Shown: positions 33,898-46,082 of the stretch, piece by piece
Position numbering within the stretch: position 1 is the first letter of the stretch
How the letters are laid out: every line of letters starts with the position of its first letter
From: Uranotaenia lowii
Taxonomy: Eukaryota; Arthropoda; Insecta; Diptera; Culicidae
Direction of reading: 5' to 3'
Length of the DNA stretch: 64,000 nt
Assembly: GCF_029784155.1 (NCBI RefSeq)
Contig: NC_073691.1
Span: forward strand, 56,059,217 to 56,123,216
Position numbers and translations under genes: made by a program
The notes under the pieces: generated by a model
The model's database searches: none
Seen by the model: only the letters and a program-made list of their open reading frames with translations
What the model was told of the DNA's origin: nothing

Positions 33898-33909
33898 ATG
33901 AGGAATAAG
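33898..33909 (+). CDS. Host gene exon 1 (first four codons of a secreted protein)
   Basis: The start codon in a good insect context (AACAAAATG) opens M-R-N-K and is cut by a perfect donor, AAG|GTAAGT, in phase 0. Exon 2 at 60392 has no start codon of its own: an in-frame TGA lies 16 bp upstream of its acceptor. It begins with the hydrophobic core of a signal peptide. Joining the two gives MRNKIAALVLLASVLCPGS, a textbook signal peptide with the positive n-region supplied by exon 1. Many insect cuticular protein genes split the signal peptide after about four codons in just this way. A closer alternative first exon was looked for by eye and not found. The pairing is inference, not proof. Confidence 0.65.
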
Positions 33910-34420
33910 GTAAGTTTTGCCCGGTGACACAGAGTCGCTTAACAAAGATTGAAAAAAACGAAAGGTATCGAACTAATTTGCGTGTAATTATACGACTGGT
34001 GGCTGCTGAATCATTCGCTATTAAATTAGCTACTTAATTATCAATGCGAAAGTGAGAGCACTACTGGATATCGCATGGTATGATTTGTCGGTGTTTATTT
34101 TCGGAGGCATTCATGGATGAATCCGTCAATCAACGGATGTCAAAATTGCATATTTCATGATAACAGTCAGCAGACGACTAGATAACTTTTTTGGTAGCGT
34201 GCAATTTTTATATCTTTTACATATTTTAAATCATCATTCATCAGGTTATTTGCTCTATCCAGGTCGTATAACGTGTTGAATTGTGAATCTAATCTAAATG
34301 CCATTTAAAAATGAGTGTAATGCTTTCAAATTGATCTTTTAGAAACATTTTCTTCAACTTATGAAACACAATAAATTTTGAGTGAGTAACTGAGCTATTT
34401 TTTTAATTTTGATAATTTAA

Positions 34421-34735
34421 TAAAAGCCGATAATTTAAGTCAGTTATTGTAATCAAAACGATTTTTTTACATATATTACTGTTCAGACGTTTCGGCTATT
34501 TATTGTAGTCTTCTTCAGTGGAAGACTGTAATTTTATTGTGAAATATTTTAATTTTGTTAGTTTGAATTTTAATTTTGACTAAAATTTTAGAATTTTAAT
34601 TTTGTTAGTTTGTTGGCAAATTTTCTACTCACTAATTGTTAGGTTCGTTTCTTGTTTAGTTTCTTTTGTAGCTAAAGACTGAATCGTTAAATTTTCCACC
34701 TAAGAAGGCTACAACAAATAGCCGAAACGTCAGGG
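34421..34735. repeat. Second copy of the inverted-repeat element of 21442-21777, rearranged
   Basis: The left arm has TTATTGTAATCAAAACGATT and, on the minus strand, CCACTGAAGAAGACTACAAT...TAGCCGAAACGTCTG. The right arm reads AAGAAGGCTACAACAAATAG followed by CCGAAACGTC, then departs into unrelated sequence at about 34733. The middle shares GTTTCTT..TAGCTAAAGAC with the first copy. Confidence 0.65.
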
Positions 34736-34848
34736 TTCATTGAAAACATTTTTTGGGCAGGGTCGAGAAAAATACAGGAAAGTCCCAATGGCAGACACGA
34801 AAACAGCTGGAAATCAACTATTCGACCAAATTTCACATAGACAATCGC

Positions 34849-35495
34849 CATAGCGCCTCTGTCTTTCATCTTATCTCTTAAAAGTCTTCAAACACTTGCT
34901 TCTTGAAACATGCGTCATAACTTGAAAGCATAAAAAGTTAGTCATAGTCCACTATAAAAAAATTGAAAATTCTAACTTTTTTATTTCAATAGACAGAGCT
35001 TTACTTTATACTACAAAATTATATAATACGTGAAAATATGAAACTTTGTTGAATTCATCAAAACTCTATCTCTTTTCAGAGCAGAGTTATAAAGGTTTCA
35101 TTTTGAAAGTTATTTAAAAGTTATTTTTTTAAACTTAACTACAGTTAGATGAGGATTTTCATGAATTGGAGGTTCTGAACATTTATTTGGGCATTCAAAT
35201 CACACGTATTGCACAAGATTTCAAAATTCCACGACGTTTTCTAGCCAACTTATTGCAACTTTAACTTTTATTTTTACTCGACTTCACGTGCATTTATTGC
35301 AAAAACGTGCAAGTGGATTTTTAAAACAAATAAACCACATTAAATCTATCTATTGAAATAAAAAAGTTGGAATTTTAAATTTTTTTTGTTGTGGATTTTG
35401 ACTAACTTTTGATGCTTTCAAGTTAGTAAGCATGTTTCAAGAAGCAAATGTTCTGAAGACACGTAAGAGATAAGATGAAAGACAGAGGCGCTATG
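34849..35495. repeat. Foldback element with ~150-bp inverted arms
   Basis: CATAGCGCCTCTGTCTTTCA at the left is mirrored at 35495. The arms continue through TTGCTTCTTGAAACATGC, CTTGAAAGCAT and AACTTTTTTATTTCAATAGA. About 350 bp of unrelated AT-rich sequence lie between. I found no target duplication. Confidence 0.75.
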
Positions 35496-35499
35496 AAAA

Positions 35500-36450
35500 A
35501 AGTTTCACTTTAAGCCCTTTCGGACAACTGTGAATCGTTCAAAAAGTCCTAGAAGATCAAATAGTGAGCTGAAATTTGAAAAATAGTGAAGATGATTGAT
35601 TCCATGAAGTTAAGGAATGTGAGAGGTTTTTTTAAGATCAATCCGAAAATATAAGCTCAATCCGAAGGCATTCGTTTCTACAAGGTTGAAAGGCTGCTCA
35701 CTGGTAAAATGAATAAAATGCGGTGGTCAAATTGTGCGCAAAATATTAGGACTGCTTGTGAAAAATTTCGTAATGGACAGCAAAACGAACTCTTTAATGG
35801 TCAGTTGAAAGGATTCCTACCAGAAACTGTTCGTTGAGAAGTCTCGCCTGTATTTGGCGGAGATATACAAGGAGAAAAATTTGGAAAATTAAATGTTTAG
35901 TACTTGAAGAGGCTAACGATCTGTGGGAACTGCAAATTACTCAGTCTTGTGAAATCGTTATGAAACGATTGATAAAGAAAACAGCCTCTAAATAAGACCG
36001 TTTTCTCTGAGAAGCACTTCTGTTATAACTTCGACGAAATTCAAAATTTTTAAACTTCAGGTAACAGAAAACTTAATAAAAAATAGCCTTGATTTGAAAA
36101 AAAAGTGGTTCATAGTATGCATCATAGATAGCGCACGTGTTGCCTAAAAATAAAAGTCGAAAATTTTCTTCACCGGACGCTATTTCAAAAAGCACTTGAC
36201 AGAACATCACAAAAATTTGCACATGTGAGCAATACATTACCAGGTAACTTCGCTGAAAATTTCGTCAATTCACAAAACAAAGTGTTGCATTTTTTTTTCG
36301 AATACACTCCTTGTATCATGCTTAGATATTTAGTTTTAGAAATACGATGCTTTAAAAAAAAATACAATATCTATTTCTGATACTATTTAAAAAGGCTTTA
36401 AGTATTTGGTATTGAAGAGTTTAACTCCTTCAACACCTTTGACACATTCC
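35500..36450 (+). other. Unassigned, possibly decayed coding sequence
   Basis: In broken frames the + strand reads fragments such as RFYKVERLLTGKMNKMRWS and FNGQLKGFLPETVR. These look like former protein text but match no family I can name with confidence. Stops and frame changes interrupt it repeatedly. A transposase remnant is possible. Confidence 0.2.
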
Positions 36451-36453
36451 ACC

Positions 36454-37450
36454 GTGACGTGAAATCGCTTTTCCTGACTTTTCTGTATTGTTATCATTCT
36501 ATAAGTCAACCAGTTTACTTGAAAATGAAAAAAATTGTAGCAAACTGTCGCAAATTGAATTTCCTTCAAAATGAATATAATTTGATCATTTTAAAATCTA
36601 AGTTGTTTTTGTTGTGATTAATTACTTTTGTGACGTGAATTCACGCTAGAATTAACCATTTCGGACTTTAGTACATACATCTTTGATTTCCTGTTCTCTC
36701 TGTGGAAATAGAATATCGGTGTCTTCAAATGAGTTGTAAAGAAAACAATTACCCACAATTTGATGTACGGAGCTTTTCGATTGAAAAACAACGAACGAAG
36801 TTATGCTTATTTGAAGTTGTGACGTGAATTCACTCAGTTCAAAAAGAACAGGGTAGTTGACTGAATTCACGTCACGAAATATAAAGTTATACTGTGGTTA
36901 TACTGAACCATTCTTTAGAGCCTTCAAATGTTATGTACACTTTCAAAAACGATATTTTGTTGTTACGACTTTTACAATCATAAATTTTCAGTATCTGCAC
37001 CTAACTTTTTCCTTATTTTGATTGGCACTTGAATAGCAACATATTGAGGGATCATATATTAAAATTACTACTGTCTTCATTGAAAGATTCACCAAAAAAA
37101 AAATTTTTTTTTTTCAATCTTTTTGTATTTTTATTTGAAAATAATGAACTTATTAAAAAAAATCAACTAAATTATGCTCGATTTGTAAGAATCCGGCCAT
37201 CTGGAGGGTCAAAACAGCTTTCAGAGCACCTTTTTCATATAAAATTTAACAAAAAATCAAATTTTGTGACGTGAATTCACTCATTCGCACTGTTGTAACT
37301 CAGCTAGATTCCAAACGATTTCTATAAATTTTAGAGTTTTAGAATCGTCTTATCATTTTCAAAGAAAATCTCATTTTTTATTTAAAAAAAAAAGTCAGAG
37401 TTTTCTCGTAAAATTAAAAACTTCCCTTTTTTGTGACGTGAATTCACTCA
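36454..37450. repeat. Degenerate satellite with recurring TGTGACGTGAATTCACTCA
   Basis: The word GTGACGTGAATTCAC occurs at 36629-36645, 36819-36833, 37265-37280 and 37431-37446. It occurs in inverse at 36862-36877, and a diverged copy (GTGACGTGAAATC) is at 36454. Between copies, sequences such as AAAGTCAGAGTTTTCTCGTA and AAACAGCTTTCAGAGCACC are loosely alike, which suggests an old satellite of roughly 170-190 bp. Confidence 0.6.
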
Positions 37451-38378
37451 TTTGCGACTGTTTTTGTTCGCTTTTCAAACCAACTTTATTGGATGTAAAC
37501 AAATTCTTTTTTCTACAAAATGAAGCCGAGTTTTTTGGCTTCTTAACATACTAAAAATATTTCCAAAAAAAAATCATCCATATACTAAAAATAATGATTT
37601 TGTAAAAGTTGTCAAAAACACCACTTTTTTCAACAAAATAACTGATTTTCAAAAGCATCTTAAACATGTGTAAAAAAACTTTTTTTCTCTTTTTTCCGTT
37701 GGTTTTGTGTGATTTGTATTATCAAAATTATAGACAATTTTGAGATTTTTTGATACGCGAAAGGATAAAAATCACTTTTGAGCGGTACAAGCGCGTGGAA
37801 TGTGTCCTTTGCTGAAAACTGCAAAACGTCATGAGGCATGAGGCAAAGCATGCCTTGAAAATATCGAGGACTTAAGTAGGGTCATTCGAATTTCGTCAAA
37901 ATTCCTGTTTTTTTTTTTTTTGCTAAACTGGAATAAAAATGACAAAACGGAAACTTTTATCATGTTTTCTTGGAAGTCAATGTTACTCGTGGTCTTCGGG
38001 AAATTTCATCATTGAACTTCAACCTTTAACTTTAATATCTTTGTCTACAGTGTAGCCAAAAAGCACACAAAATTATTGAATGAATTTTTATCCTATTTTA
38101 AACAATTATATCGAAAATAAGACCTAATATTGCGTGAACATTTGAATGTGAATTTATTTTGAAATTATAGTGTCCTTTTTCCTAATTCAGAAAGTCAGAA
38201 GTCTATTTTATTCAGTTATAATCTGCTTTGCTTGATGAGTTTCCATTTGAAAACCTGTCGACGCAAACTTAATAAAATCTGAAATTAAATTTTTTTTTTA
38301 TGATTCTCAATCTATTTTCTTTTAAGTACTCTCATAAAGTGACCATCTTAAATACCACCTTTCTCTGTAGATTAAAAA
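37451..38378. other. No gene recognised
   Basis: AT-rich intronic sequence with no supportable structure. Confidence 0.3.
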
Positions 38379-38638
38379 CACAGAAAACAGACGTACAAGC
38401 TCGAACAAAAAACCGTCAAAAAAGTGTGTAAAATTTCAAAACCAAAACCAAAAAAATACGTTAGAAACTGACTGCAAACAGTGCCATCTATTGCGCCATT
38501 CAAGAGTTACAAATCAACTTCAAAGTGCCCAGTTTTCGAAAAGGCGTAATCGTAGCCAAAAAACAAAAATTAGTTCAAAAAGGTTGTTGGGATTTTTACA
38601 CAAGTTTCGTGGGCTAGCTTGTACGTCTGTTCTCTGTG
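38379..38638. mobile_element. 260-bp MITE of the CACAGARAACAGACG family
   Basis: This has the same terminal inverted repeats as 9314-10112 (CACAGAAAACAGACGTACAA at the left). It is flanked by TTAAAAA at 38372-38378 and 38639-38645, again a 7-bp duplication. The interior joins the two subterminal parts directly, CGTAATCGTA|GCCAAAAAAC. In the longer copy about 530 bp lie at this point, so this is an internal-deletion derivative or the longer copy has an insertion. Confidence 0.85.
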
Positions 38639-38788
38639 TTAAAAACTCAAGGAGAAGAGATTTCATATGCATTGAATAATCGAAATTCGTGTACTCAATT
38701 TGGGGGACTATCAATTATCGTTAAGCAGACAAACATTTAAGTTAGGAAGTCCGTTGAGTAAAAGAGATTATTGAAGCTTCCTACTAAG

Positions 38789-38890
38789 GGGTCTTTCAAA
38801 CATTACGTAACACAATTTTCGATCATTTTTTAAACCCCCCCCCCCCCCCCCCCTCTACCCTACGTAACACATTGGTATCAGATTTTCAAT
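38789..38890. repeat. Repeat fragment with C19 run and paired TACGTAACAC words
   Basis: ATTACGTAACACAATTTTCG is followed by C19 (38835-38853) and CTACCCTACGTAACACATTG. The arrangement resembles a widespread mosquito repeat, to my recollection. A related GTTACGTGATATGG lies near 39175. A short fragment of the 21442 family follows at 39046-39098. Confidence 0.5.
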
Positions 38891-39425
38891 CCAAAACCCA
38901 CAAAGTGTATCAAACTTGCTGTTCTAAGCAAAACTGTATTTTCGGTATACTGCATTCGGAAAGATAATGGTTTAAAAAGATTTAAATCTGCTAACCCATG
39001 GAAATCGGTTAATCAGCAATTAATTTTGAATTTATAAAAAAAATCTGAATAAATAACAATCGTTTTAATTTCAAAAATTGACTGAAAAATCGTAAAATTT
39101 TCAAAACTAACAATAAATTTCTTTTTTTTATTTATTTCGAGCCCAGGGTTTTTCCACATTTGCCACACATTTGTTACGTGATATGGCTAAAAATCACGTA
39201 TCTCCTGGGAAAAGTGACATCACCCTCCATATTATATTGAAAAAATCTGTGAAATAACCTATCGTCACGTTGACATTGAGCACCCAATAGTTAATCCTCT
39301 GGTGATGTTTTTTTTTAAATTCTCTAACTAAAATATCTAAAAAAACTACGTGATTTTGATTATACAAATTCTAAAGAATAATTCAGATTGTAGATTCTGT
39401 AACACTATCTTGTACCATGTCACAC

Positions 39426-41200
39426 TAGACTGAGTCGATTTGGGGTCATTTTGGAATTCCTCAAACCCTGGGGTCCTAAAAGCCTCGCCTTGGTCCAAAA
39501 CTCATCCATGATTTTTTGCAAAATTTTTAAGTAACGTTTACATGAGTAAATTTGAACTTTTAAGTTTATATGGGAAAATTGAATATTTTGTACCGTCAAA
39601 CGGGGCATCATGCAACAGCGGGGTTCGATGCAACATTTATATAACACTACATTGAATCAATTTTTAATTTAATGTATTGTAATAAAGTTATCTTTTAATG
39701 ATAACAAAATGATGATGACATAATTTCTCGCATCTTAAGCTAGTTGTCTTAAGTTTTTCATTTTTATGTAAAATTTGAAAAATCGAGCAATAAATGTACA
39801 AATTTTAACATTTTTTGATGCCGAAAAAAACTTTACCCAGTATGACGGATCGGCTTGATAAAATTACCTACAAACTTTTTACAGGTTTCCTCATGTTATA
39901 CCAACATTGTTGGTGTAAAAATATTTTTCGAACAATCACCCAATTTTTTTAAATGAATATTTTTAAAATTCAGTTAGGTGTCTGGGGTTAAATGCAACAA
40001 AATGCAAATCAAAGAAATACCTTGTAAATCTCGTTTCCATGTGTTGGAATATGAATGTTTTGCATCACGCGTTTGTAAACATTTAAATTTCATTCATCCA
40101 AACATTTATTTTTATGATTTCAGCTTGTAGAATTTTTCGTAGTATTATTTAGCCCCTAAATGTATGCAGCATCCTTATTTTCAGAAAAAATGTGAAAATT
40201 TGTTTTTACAGACCCGAAAACTACTGCAATTGGTATTGTCATGCGTAATGGTCTTTAAGGCATCGCAAATATATTAAAAACTATGAATTTTCGTACGTGT
40301 TCATAAGATTTTTCATTAAAAACAAAGTTTGTTGCAAGTTACCCCATTTTCTAAGGAGGGTGAAAATCGCATGTTTTTAGAAAATTAAAAATAACTGAAG
40401 AAACCAATAATTTTTTTTAACTACGCCAATTTGATGCCCCAGCATCCTTAAAACTTTTGATGCATAAAGGATACGATTACCTGTGGACATAAGTTTTTTA
40501 GAAGCCATTGAAGTTGAAAATTGTTGCATGTTGCCCCAGTTGACGGTACTGAAAAATCAACATCACTTTTGTTTTGTCTGTGGAACCCAGCCAGCTGGAG
40601 GTTTTTGTTCCAATTTATAAAATTCCTTAAGGAAATTTTCCGCTGAACTACTTTGTCAAGGACCGTAGCTTCGTATCTTATTAGGAAAAAAAAGTTATTA
40701 GGTGTTGAACAGGGGTATGTCTTTTCGCACTGATAAATAATAAATTCAATTGATAACCCTGCAGGGTGCCTAGCGAGGTATTGCAAGACTACTTTACATG
40801 CAGCACTTCGCGAGGCTCAAACAGTGTTGTCAATTGAATTTATTCTTAATCAATGCGAAAAGACATATCCCTGTTAAACAGCTAATAACTATCTTTCCTA
40901 ATAAGATACGAAGTTACGGTCCTTGACAAAGTAGTTCAGCGGAAAATTTCCTTAAGGAATTTTATAAATTGGCACAAAAACCTTCAGCTGGCTGGGTTCC
41001 ACAGACAAAACAAAAGTGATGTTGATTTTTTAGTACAAAATATTCAATTTTCCCATACAAACGTAAAAGTTCAAATTTACTCATGTAAACGTTACTTAAA
41101 AATTCTACAAAAAATCATGGATGAGTTTTGGACCAAGACGAAGCTTTTAAGACCCCAGGGTTTAAGGAATTCCAAAATGACCCCAAATCGACTCAGTCTA
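39426..41200. mobile_element. Large foldback element with 9-bp target duplication (Mutator-like?)
   Basis: The ends are TAGACTGAGTCGATTTGGGG and its inverse. Direct repeats ATGTCACAC flank it at 39417-39425 and 41201-41209. The arms, about 370 bp each, meet around a loop of about 80 bp near 40755-40830. The left arm is interrupted by a 954-bp element at 39593-40546; without it the palindrome is about 820 bp. Nine-base duplications are typical of Mutator-like elements. No transposase is present. A partial right arm recurs at 43676-43882. Confidence 0.85.
39593..40546. mobile_element. TIR element inserted at TA in the foldback left arm
   Basis: The ends are CCGTCAAACGGGGCATCATG and the inverse of CCGTCAACTGGGGCAACATG, with 21 of 24 positions identical. 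The uninterrupted right arm of the host palindrome shows the target as TTTTG-TA-CT. At this copy TA is present on both sides (39591-39592 and 40547-40548). A 2-bp TA duplication points to a Tc1/mariner-like non-autonomous element. The interior is AT-rich and non-coding. Confidence 0.9.
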
Positions 41201-41219
41201 ATGTCACACCAAATTATTT

Positions 41220-41902
41220 AATTTGTTTCGGTGTGCTCAAATTTATCTGTCAAAAAGGTCGAAAATTGTAAATTTTTATTTTATTCTTAATTTTATTAAG
41301 TTTTTTCAAGCTTTTTTAATTCGAAACATGAACATTTGTTAACTTTATAAACAGTTTCGTCTGTGTCTGCACAGATAAAAACCCACCCATCGTTTTAGTC
41401 TTAAAATTAAGATATTTTCAATATCTCTAAATCGTTTGATATTTCAATGAGTTCGTTGGTAAGCTGGTAATTTCAAGATCAATTTAAAATTTACATTTTA
41501 TTTTTTAATTGTTCTATTAACTCAGTTGCAATCTGTAAGGCACAATTTTCCGTATGTTAGGATAATGTGCCGCTATTAAACCTACCCCCATTCTGATACC
41601 TGCAATCAGTTTTCTGAATTGTATGCTTTTCGGGTATGACATAAAAAAATGCACTACATGGTTTATTTGATAAACATGATAAATACAAGCAACCATTAGT
41701 AAAAATAACTTTTTTGGCCTTGGCCGCACTTTGCATACTGTTTTGTAAGGGTTTGATCGTTTTTCGTGGATAGGGGAGTCCAGCCAGACCCCTAAACATT
41801 AAAATGGCTGTTTTCTATTCTAAACATAAAATAGAATATATTTTGGAGATAGGGATGGTCACACGATTGATTTGGGTCGTGTAGATCAAAAGAATACGCT
41901 TC
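41220..41902. other. No gene recognised
   Basis: AT-rich intronic sequence. The overlapping minus-strand frames at 41517-41799 share no motif with known proteins. Confidence 0.3.
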
Positions 41903-43594
41903 CCAGTCAACAATTTTTGTAGATATATCAAAACATATACCTACATCTATGTCGACAATAAACATCGTATAAAATGTTAGAAAAAAGCATATACCTACCA
42001 AAAGTGGAAGCAATATACGTACATGTTGTGATGATAATCTAATTTACGACTTCAATAATATCATATACGATGTTATTACGATGATTGATTTACTTTGCTA
42101 AGTTATGTTGCTTAGGCGGAAGTTTGCACGTTACTTTAAAGGATTCGATTTACACACATTTGCGATGTGTGTTTTACCTTTTAACGACTTGAAGCGATCG
42201 GATGATAAATTGGCGATTGAGGTCATCCTTTATGCGGGGTGTGTTTTGCTATCTTACACGATGTTCAAAGATTGATTGATAATTTGACATTCGATCGATT
42301 GTTTAAGCTACAGTTTATGCAAGGTGTGATGAAGTCTTGTACGATTTGTATCATCAAACAATTCCGCGAACCTCTTTAAGTAGAATGTGTGTATATTATT
42401 GTGATTGAAATACGACTCTGAGATGATAATTTGCATGGGAATAAAAAAAACCAATGAATTTAATTTTTATAAACATTTTTATTCTCATATTCTACTCACT
42501 GATATTTTTGTCCTTCTCACTAGTAAACAAAATTATCTAAAAGAAAATCCAGCCATCGGCAAAGCAACCGTCCAATAAAATTATCGCTCATCCGGGAGTG
42601 AAATTAACAATGGTTTATTTCTGCTGCTTCGGAAAAATTCGAGTTATTTGTTCTGGCTATTTGCTCTAGACAGGTACACGTGAAGTTTCCCTGAAACGAA
42701 AAAAAATAGTAGTTAGAAACTTAACATTTTTATGTTTTCGAATGTAATACCTTCATTAATAGGGTTTTCAAAGCTAAGCTCGCCAGTTTGACAAAAGGTT
42801 TAAAAAAAACTCTCGGTGCGAATCTGATGTGCATCGTAGTTTAGTTTCTCCTCACACATTTGGAACAACAGGCGCGATTCCGGCAGTACATGTCAGCAGG
42901 ACAGATTTATTTAAATATTTACTTAAATTGTTAAATCTCATCACTTCTTACTACCCCAGGGAATGAAAAAAACTTTGAAATTCTTGTATAGGAGAAAAAA
43001 AACTTCCAGGTGTGCACATGCATCTCCGGAACTAAGCTAGCTGACTCTTGGGATTTCGCTTCAGCTTTTACCGGTGAGACCTGCCGGACAAATAGAACCA
43101 CTCGGGTGGAAATGATTTGCAAATCGGTGCAAATCTTCCATCCACCGTCACAAACAACCGCCCGAAAAAGTCGAGAATATGTACAAACAACAGTTTTAAT
43201 CATTTTATGCAACGAGGAGTGCACAATCAAACGCCGCTGCACATTTTGTTACACTATGCGATAATTGTATGAAAAACAAAAAAGTGATGATGAGCGATGC
43301 CTATATGAAACTCTTTACGATTCTGACTGTCGTCAATTACGATTTTGATACGAAAGTAATTTATGAACGAATAAAATGCGTCTTAAGAAATCTTATACGA
43401 TTGATGTAAGATTTCATTTGACATCGGTCATACTAAATGCGACTCAATTCTACATATTGTAACGAAGTCGTATTTAACATGTTCTACGATGAACATACGA
43501 TACAGTCGAATGTTAAGTCTACCTATTAACGATTCCGTTTTGCATTCATATACGAGTTTGACAATGATTTCAATTACAATTTTATGTTGGCTGG
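41903..43594. mobile_element. TIR element with CCAGYCAACA ends and many TACGA subterminal words
   Basis: CCAGTCAACAATTTTTGTAG at the left corresponds to the inverse of TACAATTTTATGTTGGCTGG at the right. The outer 400 bp on each side are filled with TACGA/TCGTA words (TATACGA, TTACGATT, ATCATCGTA and the like), a subterminal-repeat pattern. The middle (42540-43260) is less repetitive and carries a plus frame at 43010-43264 with six or more Cys, which I do not recognise. No target duplication is clear. Confidence 0.55.
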
Positions 43595-43675
43595 TATGGG
43601 TTATTACACCTAATAACTATTTTTTGTGTAATAAGATTTTTGTGTAATGCGATTGACACAAAAACTATAAGGCTC

Positions 43676-43882
43676 GGTTCCACAGAAGGAACAAAAATAA
43701 TTTTGATTTTTCGTTACACAATATTGAATTTTCCCATACAAACCTAAAAGTTCAAATTTACTCATGTAAACGTTACTTAAAAATTCTGCCAAAAATCATG
43801 AATAATTTTTTAATCAAAACTAAGCTTTTTAGACCCCAGGGTTTGAGAAATTCATGAAAAACCCAAATCGACTCAGTCTAAT
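43676..43882. repeat. Partial copy of the 39426-41200 foldback (right arm)
   Basis: This reads GGTTCCACAGA, CAATATTGAATTTTCCCATA, TTTACTCATGTAAACGTTAC and CAAATCGACTCAGTCTA in the same order as the right arm of the larger element. It ends at the same CAGTCTA terminus. The left half is missing. Confidence 0.8.
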
Positions 43883-45367
43883 TTACATATCCACAACATA
43901 TTATGCCGATCAAGTTCAATTGCAATACTGATTCGACTTCGAATGACTCACGAGCATTTTTGATTGATCATTGATATTTCCACAAACGATCTTCTCTATG
44001 CCAATAAATCAACGGTGGAAAATTGACTAAGAAAACTCACCTCCAGATCCATCACGCTGTAAGGACGGTTAATCTCGGCCCGACATATTCAGGCCAGTCG
44101 AAAATATGGCCTGCATTCCTCCACATAATGGATCGAGCATGATCCCGACATTTCATGTTTGAACCCTTGGCTGGCAGTTTTATTCGTTTTGTCAAGCAAT
44201 TTTGCCGAAGGAGGATTTTCCCACCGCAAATCATTCGTGGGGTGAATGAACTTCACAATGTCATTAATGGTTGTTCCATTAACTTACATTTGGATATCTG
44301 TAGTTTCACTGAGCACTCAAAAAGCAAACATGGTTTGTTCCTAATTGATTTACATTCAAACTGTGTGAATGGCATTCCTCTTTTATATTTAGGATCTAAA
44401 AAAAAAGTAAAGTCTAGTAAAAAAAATCAATTGAACTGGTAATTTCATATTATGAATCACCAATCAATGATCATCCGTAATTCATCCTAAATCTCCTTGC
44501 GGGTGCCCAGAGTTGGTTTGGTTATTTTTTTGCAACCCAAAAGTTGCTCAATTACACAGCTCCGAGCAAATTTGCAACTTCTTGACGTTTGGTACGAATG
44601 CAATCCAACAATGAAATACGCCGATCATTCATCGATTCATTCATTTGGGCCCCACACGATCTGCCCAGCTGGCCTCATCTGGAGATCGAACGACCCCCGT
44701 GAAGAACTATCTTGGCGAGATGCTTCAAATCCAGGTTAAGACCTATGAACAGTTGCGAGCCTTTGAAAGCGAGAGTAAACCTCCTGCTGAAGTACGAATC
44801 TCTTAGCTTATGTTTACACTGGGCAGCAGTTGAGTTCTGCCTTCAATGTAAGTATTTGATTGGCTTTGAATGAAAAGTATTACCTCTGAAAGCGCACAGT
44901 AGTGGCCGGGCCAAAAAAAGGTGCTAACACTGATTATATGTTGTGACTCTTGGGTGTTAAACGGTTGGCCAACTCAATGAAGGTCGTTGACATTACAGCT
45001 CTATGAAATTTTTGTTTGCTAGGCGAAACAGTATTTTCGTTTATTCGGAAATTTTAAAACAAACTTCAAGTTGTATTTATAGTATAGCTAATCCTAGGTT
45101 CAGAATTAAGAAATAGCATATCTCTGTCTAAAAAAGTCGACATTTTTTTTCTCGTTATTTTAAGTGTGCTGAATATGCAAAACAGATATAGACTTAGATA
45201 CAAAAAATATTTTTTTTTCTTGTTTGCTGTTGGAAAATATGATAAGATTTTTGAGCAATCTACAAATCTCTTCTTTTTCTTTAAAGACCAATAATTTTCT
45301 GGGTTTTTGGTATTAAAGCAAATATAAAGCAACCCGTGTAAAAGAACCGTGCTAATTGCAATCAAAC
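43883..45367. other. Repeat-poor intronic sequence, no gene recognised
   Basis: There is no inverted or tandem structure and no frame with recognisable motifs. Base composition is more balanced near 44040-44240 and 44640-44800. Confidence 0.3.
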
Positions 45368-45838
45368 TAAGGTTGCCAAAAAATTTTCAGCATGTATCCG
45401 GGCCGGACAAATCCGGGCAATTTTATATAAAAACCTGACAAAATCCGGGCAAATGATTTCAAAATTTACGACTCAAAATCCTGACAATATCCGCCAAATT
45501 TATCAACACCCAGAAAATACTCAACAGAATGCAAGAAAAAAATCGAAAAAAAATTTTTTCACTTAAATTCATCGACGGATTTTAAACAGTTTTGGGATTT
45601 CTATAAAAAAAAATTATTTATGATTTTTTTTGAAAAACTTGCTAAAAAAATATCGTTTTGGAGGCATAAATCAAAAAAAAAAATAACAACACAATTTAAT
45701 TCTATTTTGTTTGATTTGCCAAATAAAATGAAGAAATCCGGGCATTTTTAAATGAAATCTGGGAAACCACTCTGGGCTAGACTGTTCCCAAATTTTATAT
45801 TAAATATCCGGGCAAAACCGGGCAATCCAGCAACCTTA
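45368..45838. mobile_element. MITE-like element rich in CCGGGCAAA
   Basis: Short inverted ends, CTAAGGTTGCCAAA and CCAGCAACCTTA, bracket about 470 bp. CCGGGCAA or close variants occur at least six times, near both ends. There is no coding capacity. The 28200-28310 fragment uses the same vocabulary. Confidence 0.55.
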
Positions 45839-46082
45839 AATTAAACCGTTTTAAAAAGCCTGCAGGGAACACTGCCAATACTTGATGTTTGCAAATTTGG
45901 TATACGGAAAATAATACATTAAACAAATTTTTTGCGGAATGAGAATGAAGTCAATTCAACCTGCTTCAAATTGTGACTTTGGCGACACATTTTAACAAAA
46001 CCCTCTTTGGCTCTTTTGAGTTGATCCCAGAAGACAGTGGCTGTATTTTTTTTTCTTCCATTGTTTTTTCTATACTGTTCAT

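Noticed and set aside
36629..37450. CRISPR-like array from the spaced GTGACGTGAATTCAC words
   Set aside because: Spacing is irregular (about 40-450 bp), one copy is inverted and the sequence is eukaryotic.
40448..40786. 112-codon minus frame
   Set aside because: It straddles the edge of a TA-inserted element and a foldback arm, so it cannot be a single gene.
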